Source: Cognatiyoonia sp965661665 (GTDB lineage Bacteria; Pseudomonadota; Alphaproteobacteria; Rhodobacterales; Rhodobacteraceae). Taken from it: a stretch of DNA of 64,000 nucleotides. Position 1 is the stretch's first letter. Every line of letters begins with the position of its first letter. The notes beneath the pieces were generated by a model. The model saw only the letters and a program-made list of their open reading frames with translations, was not told the DNA's origin and did not search any database. A program made the translations under genes and the position numbers. The stretch lies in the NCBI RefSeq assembly GCF_965661665.1, contig NZ_CBFIEO010000004.1, positions 62,001-126,000 of the forward strand, given 5' to 3'. Below are positions 9,494-17,809 of this stretch, piece by piece.

Positions 9494-10036
9494 TCACTTC
9501 CGTCGCTGATGTTCGTCCAGACGCGGCAAAATCTCTACAAAGTTGCAGGGGCGGTGACGGTAATCGAGCTGTTTGACAAGAATTTCATCCCACGCGTCCT
9601 TGCACGCACCTGGACTTCCGGGGAGGGCGAACATGTAAGTGCCGTTTGCAACACCACCTGTTGCGCGGGATTGTACGGCAGAGGTGCCAATTTTTGCCAT
9701 GCTCACATGCGTGAACACGATGCTGAACGCATCAATCTCTTTCTCATAAACGTCGCGATGCGCCTCAACAGTTACATCGCGCCCTGTCAAACCCGTTCCG
9801 CCTGTCGAAATGATGACATCCACGTCGTCTGACAGGCTCCACTCTTTCAGCTTTGCGGCAATATCGGTGCGTTCATCAGGGATGATGACGCGATCTGCCA
9901 GAGTGTGACCTGCCTCAGCAATCCGTGCAGCTAGAGTGTCGCCGGAGCGGTCATCGTCTAGCTTGCGCGTGTCGCTGACCGTCATCAGGGCGATGCGGAT
10001 GGGGATGAACTCCCGCGTGTCGTCGATCCGGCTCAA
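9494..10036 (-). CDS. moaB: Molybdenum cofactor biosynthesis protein B
   Basis: A 180-residue MoaB/MogA-family protein that adenylylates molybdopterin before molybdenum insertion. Visible motifs are STGGTGLTGRD (residues 77-87) and ALPGSPGACKDAW (137-149), both part of the molybdopterin-binding site. Length and the absence of a second domain favour MoaB over MoeA-type proteins. Its start overlaps the stop of the glycosylase gene by 4 bases (ATGA), so the two form an operon. The other cofactor genes (mobA, mobB, moeA) lie 20 kb away. Confidence 0.93.
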   Translation of the reverse strand: MSRIDDTREFIPIRIALMTVSDTRKLDDDRSGDTLAARIAEAGHTLADRVIIPDERTDIAAKLKEWSLSDDVDVIISTGGTGLTGRDVTVEAHRDVYEKEIDAFSIVFTHVSMAKIGTSAVQSRATGGVANGTYMFALPGSPGACKDAWDEILVKQLDYRHRPCNFVEILPRLDEHQRRK

Positions 10037-10821
10037 GACGCGCCCTCCAATTTGGCTTTAACGCTCAAAAGGTCGGCCCACGCCTCCCGCTTGGCAAGCG
10101 GTTGGCGCAAAAGGTAAGCAGGATGGAACATTGGGATCGCAGGGCGGCCCAAAACCTCCACCCAGTTGCCGCGCATGCGCGTGATGCCAGTGCGACCCAA
10201 CAGCGCCTGACAGGGTGTATTGCCCATCAAGATCAGCAAATCAGGATTGGCCAATGTGATGTGACGTTCCAGAAACGGAAGCAGCATGGCGATTTCTGTT
10301 GCGTCCGCCGTCCGGTTTTGCGGCGGCCTCCACGGCAAAACGTTGGTGAAATAGACCGCTTGCGCAGCATCGTCAGAGCGGCGATCCAACTGGATCGCAG
10401 CGAGCATTTTGTCCAAGAGCTGACCAGCCTGACCAACAAAGGGTTTGCCAATCTGGTCTTCTTGCCGACCGGGTGCTTCGCCAACAATCATTACACGCGC
10501 GGCAGGGATACCGTCCGAGAAAACAAAATTCCGCGCGCCGCGCTTGAGCTCACAATGCTCAAATCCTTGCATTGCGGTCGACAGCGCCTCCAAATCTGTA
10601 GCCAGCGAGACCAATTTCTTCGCTTCGGCCACGGCATCCGTCTTGGGCTGCGCAATTGCGGGCGCGGCTGTAGGCTGCAGCGCGGGCTCAGGTTTCGGCG
10701 CAGGCGCGGGATCGAGCGCATAGCGGTCAATCGGCGCATCGCAAATGGCGTCGGTGGCCCCGATTTCAAGCTGCCATTCCAGCAGCGCCCTGTCCTTCCA
10801 ATAAGATGCCTGCGAATCCAT
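10033..10821 (-). CDS. Uracil-DNA glycosylase, family 4-like, without the usual Fe-S cysteines
   Basis: A 262-residue protein of the uracil-DNA glycosylase superfamily, which removes uracil from DNA in base-excision repair. Motif 1 is GEAPGRQED (residues 114-122), the uracil-binding FVGQAGQLLDKML follows, and motif 2 is HPAYLLR (about 233-239). Family 4 enzymes normally bind a 4Fe-4S cluster through four cysteines; here only C27, C90 and C204 are present and only C90 is near an expected site. A Pro/Ala-rich linker (about residues 38-62) separates a short N-terminal region from the catalytic domain. First gene of the pair with moaB. Confidence 0.88.
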   Translation of the reverse strand: MDSQASYWKDRALLEWQLEIGATDAICDAPIDRYALDPAPAPKPEPALQPTAAPAIAQPKTDAVAEAKKLVSLATDLEALSTAMQGFEHCELKRGARNFVFSDGIPAARVMIVGEAPGRQEDQIGKPFVGQAGQLLDKMLAAIQLDRRSDDAAQAVYFTNVLPWRPPQNRTADATEIAMLLPFLERHITLANPDLLILMGNTPCQALLGRTGITRMRGNWVEVLGRPAIPMFHPAYLLRQPLAKREAWADLLSVKAKLEGAS

Positions 10822-10866
10822 GCGCAGAGCTTATTCCGTTTTAAACCCGAAGTGCAGTCAGAATGC

Positions 10867-10895
10867 TTGCCGCGCTGGAATGTCCCGCCTATAAG
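10867..10895 (+). promoter_or_regulatory. Probable sigma-70-type promoter of pyrB
   Basis: TTGCCG at 10867-10872, a 17-bp spacer and TATAAG at 10890-10895 match the -35/-10 consensus well. The start point would be near 10902, leaving a short leader before ATG 10920. The -10 box sits in the loop of a small inverted repeat (CCCGC 10884-10888, GCGGG 10895-10899), which could be an operator. Confidence 0.5.
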
Positions 10896-10919
10896 CGGGC
10901 AACCAAGCAGAGGTGAGAT

Positions 10920-11879
10920 ATGAGTTTCGGCGCCAAGCATCTTCTCGGCATTGAGCACCTGGACTCGTCAGATATTACCACCCTTCTTGATTTAGCAGAT
11001 CAATATGCGGACCGACCCACTGACATTGCGCATCGCAGCGTTTTGGCGGGAATGGCGCAGATCAACATGTTCTTTGAGAATTCCACGCGGACGCAAGCCA
11101 GCTTTGAGATTGCAGGCAAGCGGCTGGGTGCGGATGTGATGAACATTGCAATGCAGGCCAGTTCGATCAAAAAGGGTGAGACGCTGATCGACACGGCGTT
11201 GACGCTGAATGCGATGCACCCCGATCTCCTGGTCGTGCGGCACCCAAACTCTGGCGCAGTGGATTTGCTAGCGCAAAAGGTCAATGCAGCCGTATTGAAC
11301 GCTGGCGATGGCAAGCATGAGCACCCCACCCAAGCATTGTTGGATGCTTTGACGATCCGCCGCGCCAAGGGCCGGTTGCACCGCCTTAGCGTTGCCATTT
11401 GTGGCGACATCACCCATAGCCGTGTGGCGCGTTCAAACATCTGGCTGTTGGGCAAGATGGAAAACCGCATCCGCCTGATCGGGCCGCCCACGCTGATGCC
11501 GAGCCAGATTGGTGAGTTTGGCGTCGAAGTGTTCGATAATATAGAAGACGGCCTAAAGGACGTTGACGTCGTCATGATGCTCCGTCTCCAAAAGGAGCGG
11601 ATGGATGGCGGCTTCATTCCATCAGAGCGAGAATACTACCACCGCTACGGACTAAACGCGGCCAAGCTGGCCCACGCCAAAGACGACGCCATCGTCATGC
11701 ACCCCGGCCCGATGAACCGTGGGGTGGAGATAGATGGCACCATAGCCGACGACATCAACCGCTCCGTTATTCAGACACAGGTCGAGATGGGCGTTGCCGT
11801 GCGGATGGCTGCAATGCATCTTCTGGCGCAGAACCGACGCGATGCAAAGCAAGCCGCAGGGGTCATGGTCCGATGCTGA
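10920..11879 (+). CDS. pyrB: Aspartate carbamoyltransferase catalytic subunit
   Basis: Condenses carbamoyl phosphate with aspartate, the committed step of pyrimidine synthesis. At 319 residues it is normal for the family. The carbamoyl-phosphate site FFENSTRT is at residues 51-58, HPTQALLDALT follows, and the C-terminal part has HPGPMNRGVEID. A good ribosome site (GAGGTGAG) precedes the ATG. No regulatory pyrI gene is nearby. It overlaps the next gene by 7 bases and leads a run with that gene, the pyrC-like gene and plsY. Confidence 0.97.
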   Translation: MSFGAKHLLGIEHLDSSDITTLLDLADQYADRPTDIAHRSVLAGMAQINMFFENSTRTQASFEIAGKRLGADVMNIAMQASSIKKGETLIDTALTLNAMHPDLLVVRHPNSGAVDLLAQKVNAAVLNAGDGKHEHPTQALLDALTIRRAKGRLHRLSVAICGDITHSRVARSNIWLLGKMENRIRLIGPPTLMPSQIGEFGVEVFDNIEDGLKDVDVVMMLRLQKERMDGGFIPSEREYYHRYGLNAAKLAHAKDDAIVMHPGPMNRGVEIDGTIADDINRSVIQTQVEMGVAVRMAAMHLLAQNRRDAKQAAGVMVRC

Positions 11880-12394
11880 CAATCCCCAACACCGACCACG
11901 GCAAAATCCGCGTGTTCAGCGTTTCGGGGGCTGCTGCTGACCTTTTTAACAACAAGATCGAAGGGCTGGTCGCATGTTTTGGCAGCGCCCCCCTCAATCC
12001 TGACTTTGTGGACATCATCAAGCTGGACGATTTGGGGGAGATGACCCTGATCGACTACATCAATGAAGGCTATGACGTCGAACTCGATGCTGCAGACCGC
12101 GCCGCATTGTCGAAAACGGACAACATCGTCGTGTTGATTATGTCGCGGGCTCATGAAGGCGCGGAGGTGGAGCTTGTCTTGGGCGATAGCGTTCGGCATC
12201 TGACGACCCTTGGTCACGGGGCCCGTATGACGGTCGCTGCGAGTCTGGAAAGCGATGCTGCAACGGGCGTGATTTCGGGGCCACAGGGCGGAAAACCTCC
12301 AAAATCAGATGCGCGTATCGGCGGTATGGTGGCGACGTTGGCCCTTCTCATCATGTTTGCACTGGTGGCCGTGATGGTTTGGGTGGGTGGATGA
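11873..12394 (+). CDS. Unknown tail-anchored protein between pyrB and pyrC
   Basis: A 173-residue protein I cannot assign to a named family. The first about 130 residues look soluble, beginning with TDHGKIRVFSV; a basic, polar linker follows, and a single C-terminal membrane helix spans about residues 150-171 (ATLALLIMFALVAVMVWVGG). The topology suggests a tail-anchored or single-pass inner-membrane protein with its main domain in the cytoplasm. It overlaps pyrB by 7 bases and ends 19 bp before the pyrC start, so it is cotranscribed with pyrimidine genes. Whether it acts in that pathway is unknown. Confidence 0.75.
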   Translation: MLTIPNTDHGKIRVFSVSGAAADLFNNKIEGLVACFGSAPLNPDFVDIIKLDDLGEMTLIDYINEGYDVELDAADRAALSKTDNIVVLIMSRAHEGAEVELVLGDSVRHLTTLGHGARMTVAASLESDAATGVISGPQGGKPPKSDARIGGMVATLALLIMFALVAVMVWVGG

Positions 12395-12413
12395 CACGAC
12401 AAGGAAAGATCGC

Positions 12414-13700
12414 ATGACCAAGATGCTGCTGAAGAATGCGCGGTTGATTGATCCCGTTGCCCTGACCGACCAACTCGGGTCACTGGTTGTCGAGAATGGC
12501 AAGATTTCCGACGTTCTAGAAGCTGCTGATGCCAAAGTTGCGAAGGCAGAGGTTATTGATTGCAAAGGCAAATGCCTCGCCCCCGGTATCATCGACATTG
12601 GTGTAAAGGTTAGTGAACCCGGGGAACGCCATAAGGAAAGCTTCCGCTCCGCTGGTCTTGCGGCTGCGGCGGGCGGTGTGACAACCATCGTGACGCGGCC
12701 CGATACCTTGCCCGCGATTGATACGCCTGAAACGCTTGAGTTCGTCGCAGCCCGCGCGAATGAGGATGCGCCAGTCAATGTCCTGCCGATGGCCGCCCTG
12801 ACCAAAGGCCGTGCAGGGCGGGAAATGACGGAGATTGGATTTCTCCAAGACGCAGGCGCCGTAGGGTTCACCGACTGTGACCGCGTTGTTGCGGATACCA
12901 AGGTCTTCAACCGTGCTTTGACTTACGCCAAATCGCTCGACGCGCTGGTCATCGCGCATATTCAGGAACCGATCCTTTCAGAAGGCGCAGCCGTCACTTC
13001 GGGCAAGTTTGCGTCCCTGCGCGGATTGCCCGCCGTGTCGCCGATGGCGGAGCGGTTGGGTCTAGATCGTGACATCAGCCTGTTGGAGATGACAGGCGCG
13101 AAGTACCACGCCGATCAGGTCACGACCGCGCGGGCGCTGCCCGCGTTGGAACGCGCCAAGCGTAATGGGTTGGACATCACGGCAGGCGTTGGTTTGCATC
13201 ACCTGACGCTGAACGAGCTTGACGTGGCAGACTACCGAACCTTCTTCAAACTCAAACCGCCACTCCGATCCGAAGACGATCGGATGGCGGTCATCCGTGC
13301 GGTATCAGACGGGCTCATTGACATCATTTGTTCGATGCACACGCCGCAAGATGAAGAAAGCAAGCGCCTGCCGTTTGAAGAGGCGGCGAGTGGCGCAGTT
13401 GGGCTTGAAACCTTCCTACCTGCAGTGCTGCGGCTCTATCACAACGGTCTGATCGACTTGCCACGGCTCTTCCGCGCCATGTCGCTGAACCCAGCACGGC
13501 GGCTTGGGTTAGAAGCTGGGCGGATAGTGGCGGGCGCGCCTGCCGATTTGGTCCTGTTTGACCCAGATGCACCGTTCGTTCTGGACCGCGGGACGCTTCG
13601 GTCGAAATCCAAAAACACCCCGTTTGATGGGCAACGAATGCAGGGCAAGGTACTGAACACATGGGTTGCTGGAAAGGACGTGACGCATGCCGATACTTGA
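12414..13700 (+). CDS. pyrC: Dihydroorotase homologue lacking metal ligands, probably non-catalytic
   Basis: A 428-residue amidohydrolase-fold protein of the class I dihydroorotase family. Real enzymes have DxHVHLREPG; here the segment reads DIGVKVSEPG (residues 61-70), so both zinc histidines are replaced (G63, K65). MPNTxP becomes RPDTLP, and the catalytic-Asp segment ATDHAPH becomes CSMHTPQ. HHLTL and PPLRSEDDR remain. This matches the inactive PyrC-prime type that stabilises aspartate carbamoyltransferase in some bacteria, so an active dihydroorotase should exist elsewhere. I chose ATG 12414 because AAGGAAAG precedes it. It overlaps plsY by 14 bases. Confidence 0.88.
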   Translation: MTKMLLKNARLIDPVALTDQLGSLVVENGKISDVLEAADAKVAKAEVIDCKGKCLAPGIIDIGVKVSEPGERHKESFRSAGLAAAAGGVTTIVTRPDTLPAIDTPETLEFVAARANEDAPVNVLPMAALTKGRAGREMTEIGFLQDAGAVGFTDCDRVVADTKVFNRALTYAKSLDALVIAHIQEPILSEGAAVTSGKFASLRGLPAVSPMAERLGLDRDISLLEMTGAKYHADQVTTARALPALERAKRNGLDITAGVGLHHLTLNELDVADYRTFFKLKPPLRSEDDRMAVIRAVSDGLIDIICSMHTPQDEESKRLPFEEAASGAVGLETFLPAVLRLYHNGLIDLPRLFRAMSLNPARRLGLEAGRIVAGAPADLVLFDPDAPFVLDRGTLRSKSKNTPFDGQRMQGKVLNTWVAGKDVTHADT

Positions 13701-14295
13701 ATCGAGTTGGAGCGTCCTGCTGCTTTGGGCGGCGATCGGTTATCTGTTCGGATCAATCCCAAGCGGCGTACTTCTGGCCCGCGCAATGGGGCTGGGCAAC
13801 CTGCGTGAGATCGGCTCCGGCAACATCGGCGCAACAAATGTCTTGCGGACCGGCAATAAAAAAGCAGCAGTCCTGACGCTGTTAATCGATGCCGGAAAAG
13901 CCATCGTCGCGATCCTGCTGGCGCGGGCGTTTATCGCTGAAGATGCGGTTCAAATTACCGCGATTGCAGCATTTTTTGGTCACTGTTTTCCGGTGTGGCT
14001 GAAATTCAAAGGCGGCAAAGGGGTAGCCACGTACTTTGGCATCATGGCTGTGATGGCCTTTCCGGCGGTCCTCGCATCCTGCGTGATCTGGTTGGTCGTC
14101 GCAGCTGTGTTCCGCTATTCGTCATTGGCTGCACTCATTACAGCCGGTTGTACGCCAATCGTGATGGTGTTCACCGGCAACGGCTTCACGTTCTTTTTGG
14201 GCGTCGTGCTCGGCCTTGGTATCTACCTGCGCCACCTTGGCAACGTCGGCCGTTTGAAGCGCGGGGAAGAGACAAAAATTGGGTCGAAGGGTTAG
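13687..14295 (+). CDS. plsY: Acyl-phosphate:glycerol-3-phosphate acyltransferase
   Basis: A 202-residue inner-membrane enzyme that makes lysophosphatidate from acyl phosphate and glycerol-3-phosphate, the first step of phospholipid synthesis. Conserved loops are GSIPSGVLLA, then GSGNIGATNVLRTG, then GHCFPVWLKFKGGKGVAT. Five or so hydrophobic helices are visible. It starts inside the 3' end of pyrC and is the last gene of the pyrB run, meeting gshA tail to tail. Confidence 0.96.
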   Translation: MPILESSWSVLLLWAAIGYLFGSIPSGVLLARAMGLGNLREIGSGNIGATNVLRTGNKKAAVLTLLIDAGKAIVAILLARAFIAEDAVQITAIAAFFGHCFPVWLKFKGGKGVATYFGIMAVMAFPAVLASCVIWLVVAAVFRYSSLAALITAGCTPIVMVFTGNGFTFFLGVVLGLGIYLRHLGNVGRLKRGEETKIGSKG

Positions 14296-14301
14296 CGGTC
14301 A

Positions 14302-15672
14302 TTAGTAGCTATAGTCTGCGTAGATCTGCGACAGATCACCATTCCAATCGCAGTGATAGCGGTCAAGCAATTCGTCCGCAGGTGTCTTACCGCTTTCAAT
14401 GGACTCCTTAAGCGCGTTCAGAAAATGCGTTTCATCCTGCACCAGACCACCGGCACCGGGACGGGCGCGGTTCTTGAGACCCATCTCTGAAATCGCGACA
14501 ACGTCGCGGGCGATGTCGTGGAGGTTGAGATCGCCGACTTTTGCCTGCAATCCATCGACCGAGGCTGCAACACGCAGCGCTTCGCGCTGCTCCGCCGTCC
14601 AGCCTTTGCAAAGGTCCCATGCCGCGTCGAGCGCCTCTTGATCATAGAGCAAACCAACCCAGAATGCGGGCAGCGCGCAAAGTCGCCGCCACGGGCCGCC
14701 ATCGGCCCCACGTTGTTCGATGAATTGCTTGATACGCGCTTCTGGGAACACTGTTGTAAGATGATCGGCCCAGTCGGACAAAAGCGGCTTTTCCCCTGGC
14801 AAAGCAGGCAATTCGCCCTTCAGGAAATCACGGAACGACATGCCCAGCGCGGCGATATATTTACCGTCGCGGTAGACAAAATACATCGGCACATCGAGCA
14901 CGTATTGCACCCAAGCCTCAAACCCGAAGCCATCTTCAAACACAAACGGCAGCATTCCCGTGCGGTCGGCATCGAGATCGCGCCAAATGCGGGAGCGCCA
15001 TGATTTATGACCGTTCACCTTACCTTCAAAGAACGGCGAATTGGCAAAAAGAGCGACAGCAACAGGCTGTAACGCCAAAGATACGCGCAGCTTTTGAACC
15101 ATGTCCGCCTCTGACCCGAAGTCGAGGTTCACTTGCACAGTGCAGGTGCGGCGCATCATGGCGGTGCCCATCGTGCCGACCTTTTCCATGTAGTTGTTCA
15201 TCAACTTGTAGCGGCCTTTGGGCATCAAATGCATTTCCTCATGCGTCCACTCAGGGGCCGCCCCGAGGCCGATGAACTTGACACCGATGTGGTCGGAAAC
15301 GGCTTTCACCTCTTCCAGATGGCTGTTCACCTCGTCACAGGTTTGGTGGATCGTCTTCAGCGGTGCGCCTGACAGTTCCAATGCGCCGCCGGGTTCAAGG
15401 CTGACGTTCGCACCACCTTTCTTGAGACCGATAAGCTTGCCGCTTTCCTCGATCGGGGCCCAGCCGAATTGATCGCGCAGGGCGGACAAAACCGCATGGA
15501 TAGAGCGTTCACCCTCATATGGCAAAGGCTTGTGGGTATCGACGCAGTAACCGAACTTTTCATGTTCCGTCCCGATGCGCCATTCTTCCTTTGGCTTGCA
15601 TCCATCCGAAAGGAGCTGCGCCAACTGGTCGTGGTTTTCGATGGGGCCGCCGCCGGATTGTGGGATGGACAT
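14302..15672 (-). CDS. gshA: Glutamate-cysteine ligase (plant/alphaproteobacterial type)
   Basis: A 456-residue enzyme that joins glutamate and cysteine, the first step of glutathione synthesis. It belongs to the GCS2 family shared by plants and alphaproteobacteria: RIGTEHEKFGY near the N-terminus, GANVSLEPGGALELSGAP, LMNNYMEKVGTMGTAMMRRT and the DLDADRTGMLPF segment. A GGAG ribosome site precedes the ATG. Glutathione made here would serve the formaldehyde dehydrogenase at 34.3 kb. It stands alone, converging on plsY. Confidence 0.94.
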   Translation of the reverse strand: MSIPQSGGGPIENHDQLAQLLSDGCKPKEEWRIGTEHEKFGYCVDTHKPLPYEGERSIHAVLSALRDQFGWAPIEESGKLIGLKKGGANVSLEPGGALELSGAPLKTIHQTCDEVNSHLEEVKAVSDHIGVKFIGLGAAPEWTHEEMHLMPKGRYKLMNNYMEKVGTMGTAMMRRTCTVQVNLDFGSEADMVQKLRVSLALQPVAVALFANSPFFEGKVNGHKSWRSRIWRDLDADRTGMLPFVFEDGFGFEAWVQYVLDVPMYFVYRDGKYIAALGMSFRDFLKGELPALPGEKPLLSDWADHLTTVFPEARIKQFIEQRGADGGPWRRLCALPAFWVGLLYDQEALDAAWDLCKGWTAEQREALRVAASVDGLQAKVGDLNLHDIARDVVAISEMGLKNRARPGAGGLVQDETHFLNALKESIESGKTPADELLDRYHCDWNGDLSQIYADYSY

Positions 15673-15727
15673 GTGCGAGGCTCCAATTAACTGCGCAATG
15701 GATGTTTTGTCTGACCCAAGGGCAAGG

Positions 15728-16246
15728 TCAATGCAAGAGCGGTTTCGTCGCCCGCCAGATCACAACCCGATAATTGGGTTGGGTGGAAAGGCTGTGCAGC
15801 ATTTTTTCGGTCTCGATCCCGGGCAAACTGGCAAATAGATCGAAAAGGTCATCTGACCCATCCGCGTTCACAGGGATCTCCAATCGGTCACCACGCACTG
15901 AGGTCAGAATCCAATGCGCCTTGGGCAATGCATCGGGTTCGAGTTCCAGCGTGGCGAGATCATCCATCTCCATCACGCCACCAGACAGCGGGCCAAAGTA
16001 CGCAAGCCGCCGTTCGACGATCTTCACAACGCCGGGGCCTTGGCCATCTTGTGCAAATCGCAGCTTCTGCATCGCGCCTAGCGCCCAGACGACACCAAGG
16101 GCGATGAAGGCCCAGCCCAACCAGCGAACAGGGTCGTAGAAGGTGCTTAACCACCACGCCCCAAGGACACAAACACCGAGCGCTGCGATCACATCGCGGT
16201 AGCGCCAAAGGGTTGCGCGGGCATCTGGACGCAAGAAATCAGCCAT
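15728..16246 (-). CDS. Unknown membrane protein with two helices
   Basis: A 172-residue protein. Two close hydrophobic helices lie near residues 20-60 (VIAALGVCVLGAWWLSTF and WAFIALGVVWALGAM); a cytoplasmic C-terminal domain of about 110 residues follows, rich in beta-type sequence. I do not recognise a named family. It overlaps the acetyltransferase gene by 8 bases and is probably cotranscribed with rsmE and that gene. Confidence 0.7.
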   Translation of the reverse strand: MADFLRPDARATLWRYRDVIAALGVCVLGAWWLSTFYDPVRWLGWAFIALGVVWALGAMQKLRFAQDGQGPGVVKIVERRLAYFGPLSGGVMEMDDLATLELEPDALPKAHWILTSVRGDRLEIPVNADGSDDLFDLFASLPGIETEKMLHSLSTQPNYRVVIWRATKPLLH

Positions 16247-17075
16247 TCAGCACCGTCGGATCTTTGAAGAGCATCCGTGTGAATTCTCCAATCTGGCGAA
16301 ACCCAATGGCGATATAGGCTTTCGCTGCGGCGGTGCTGGCAGAGAAGAGAATTGCATCTGTCACACCGCGCACCTGCGCTTCTTTCTGGTGCATGGCAAC
16401 TGCAAGGCAGGCATATCCACGATTGCGCAGGTCCCGTGGAGTGTAGACCCCGCCCACCTGCACACACGTGGGTGTCGTAGCGTTGAACCCCGTGGTGCAG
16501 ACGGGTTTGCCATCGACGATCAAGACACGATGGCTGCCGTTCGTCAGATACTGCGCCATCGAATGTTTTGCGATGTCGCATGCCTCTTGTGGGTCGGTCT
16601 TCAAGGCCTCAACATCATAGGCCGTCCGCCAATCAAGCATAAGGTCGTAATCAGCATCTAAAAGCGGTACGAGCTTTGCGCCCTGCGTCGCAGGCCTATC
16701 TATGTCGGCCAGGGACAGCGCGAAATTCGGCTCCACCGCGTCCAACGTGGTTGGTATATCCTGCTCTAATGCAGAATTCAGGGCGGCCACCTGCGTGGCT
16801 GCCCCGATGATGCCAATGGCTTCAAGCCCCTTGAGCGCTTGTGCAGCGGCTTCAATTTGATCGGGCCGGAGCTGTGGAAAGATCTTCCCCCGTTGCATGA
16901 CAGATAGCGCACCTGTGATCGCACCCGCGTCTTCAAATGGCTGAAAACGCATCGAATAATCGTGTCCTTCGGTGCTGTATTTGTCCAAATTCGACAGTGA
17001 AAACATCGATGTCGCGATTTGGGTTTGCAGCAATTCTTTGATTTTCGGCAGGTCAGCCTCTCCTGCCCGTCTCAT
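16239..17075 (-). CDS. GNAT-family acetyltransferase
   Basis: A 278-residue protein. The C-terminal half has the acetyl-CoA-binding pattern VYTPRDLRNRGYACLAVAMH and the following AAAKAYIAIGFRQIGEF motif. The N-terminal half also resembles a degenerate acetyltransferase domain, so this may be a double-GNAT protein. Substrate unknown. The start at ATG 17075 overlaps the rsmE stop by 4 bases (ATGA), which settles the start against an upstream in-frame ATG at 17102 inside rsmE. Confidence 0.85.
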   Translation of the reverse strand: MRRAGEADLPKIKELLQTQIATSMFSLSNLDKYSTEGHDYSMRFQPFEDAGAITGALSVMQRGKIFPQLRPDQIEAAAQALKGLEAIGIIGAATQVAALNSALEQDIPTTLDAVEPNFALSLADIDRPATQGAKLVPLLDADYDLMLDWRTAYDVEALKTDPQEACDIAKHSMAQYLTNGSHRVLIVDGKPVCTTGFNATTPTCVQVGGVYTPRDLRNRGYACLAVAMHQKEAQVRGVTDAILFSASTAAAKAYIAIGFRQIGEFTRMLFKDPTVLNG

Positions 17076-17797
17076 ACCCAATCCCCGAAGTGCTTTTGCC
17101 AAAGCGTCAGGGCGGCGACGGCAGCTGTATCCGTGCGCAGGATGCGGGGACCAAGGCTGATTGCATAGGATTGCGAAAGCGCGGTCAATTGCGCCCGTTC
17201 GGCATCAGAAAACCCTCCTTCTGGTCCAATCAGGATTGCCCAAGGACCGATTGGAAGGTCTGCAAGGGAATGGGTTTGGTGCACCAAACCTTCGTCGCAG
17301 ATCAGCAGGTTGCGATCTTCTGGCCATGACTTAATGACGTCAGACAGCCTCGCCAGTTCGGCGACCTCGGGCACGAATGTTCCGCCACATTGCTCGGTCG
17401 CCTCGACAGCATGTGCCTGCAGCCGATCCCGTTTGATGCGGTTAGCGCTTTGAGTAAAATCCGTCTCAACCGGACAAATCCGCACCGCGCCAAGTTCCGT
17501 CGCTTTTTCCACGATAAAGGCAGTCCGCTCTTTCTTAATGGGTGCGAAGGTCAGCCAGACATCTGGCGGTTCTTGCAAAGGTTTTGTCTGAGCAATGCAC
17601 CGCAATGCGCCGCCGCGCTTGTTACCTTCGACAACCTCCGCGTCCCACTCGCCATCTTTGCCGTTGATTAAAGACAACACGGTGCCAATGGGAAGGCGCA
17701 TCACGGCAAAAAGATAATTTGCTTGCTCCCGCGACAACGGAACCATTTGCCCTTCCCCGAGGGCGTGATCTACATAGAGCCTAACCTTGGACGCCAT
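17072..17797 (-). CDS. rsmE: 16S rRNA (uracil-1498-N3)-methyltransferase
   Basis: A SPOUT-class methyltransferase of 241 residues that modifies U1498 of 16S rRNA. Signatures are the SAM-binding knot: ILIGPEGGFSDAE (residues 188-200) and SLGPRILRTDTA (214-225). It has the expected N-terminal PUA-like region (YLFAVMRLPIG). I chose ATG 17797 (MASKVRLYVD); a longer version starting at 17821 would overlap the divergent ubiA start. First gene of the unit with the acetyltransferase and the two-helix protein. Confidence 0.94.
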   Translation of the reverse strand: MASKVRLYVDHALGEGQMVPLSREQANYLFAVMRLPIGTVLSLINGKDGEWDAEVVEGNKRGGALRCIAQTKPLQEPPDVWLTFAPIKKERTAFIVEKATELGAVRICPVETDFTQSANRIKRDRLQAHAVEATEQCGGTFVPEVAELARLSDVIKSWPEDRNLLICDEGLVHQTHSLADLPIGPWAILIGPEGGFSDAERAQLTALSQSYAISLGPRILRTDTAAVAALTLWQKHFGDWV

Positions 17798-17809
17798 GGG
17801 CAGAACCTT

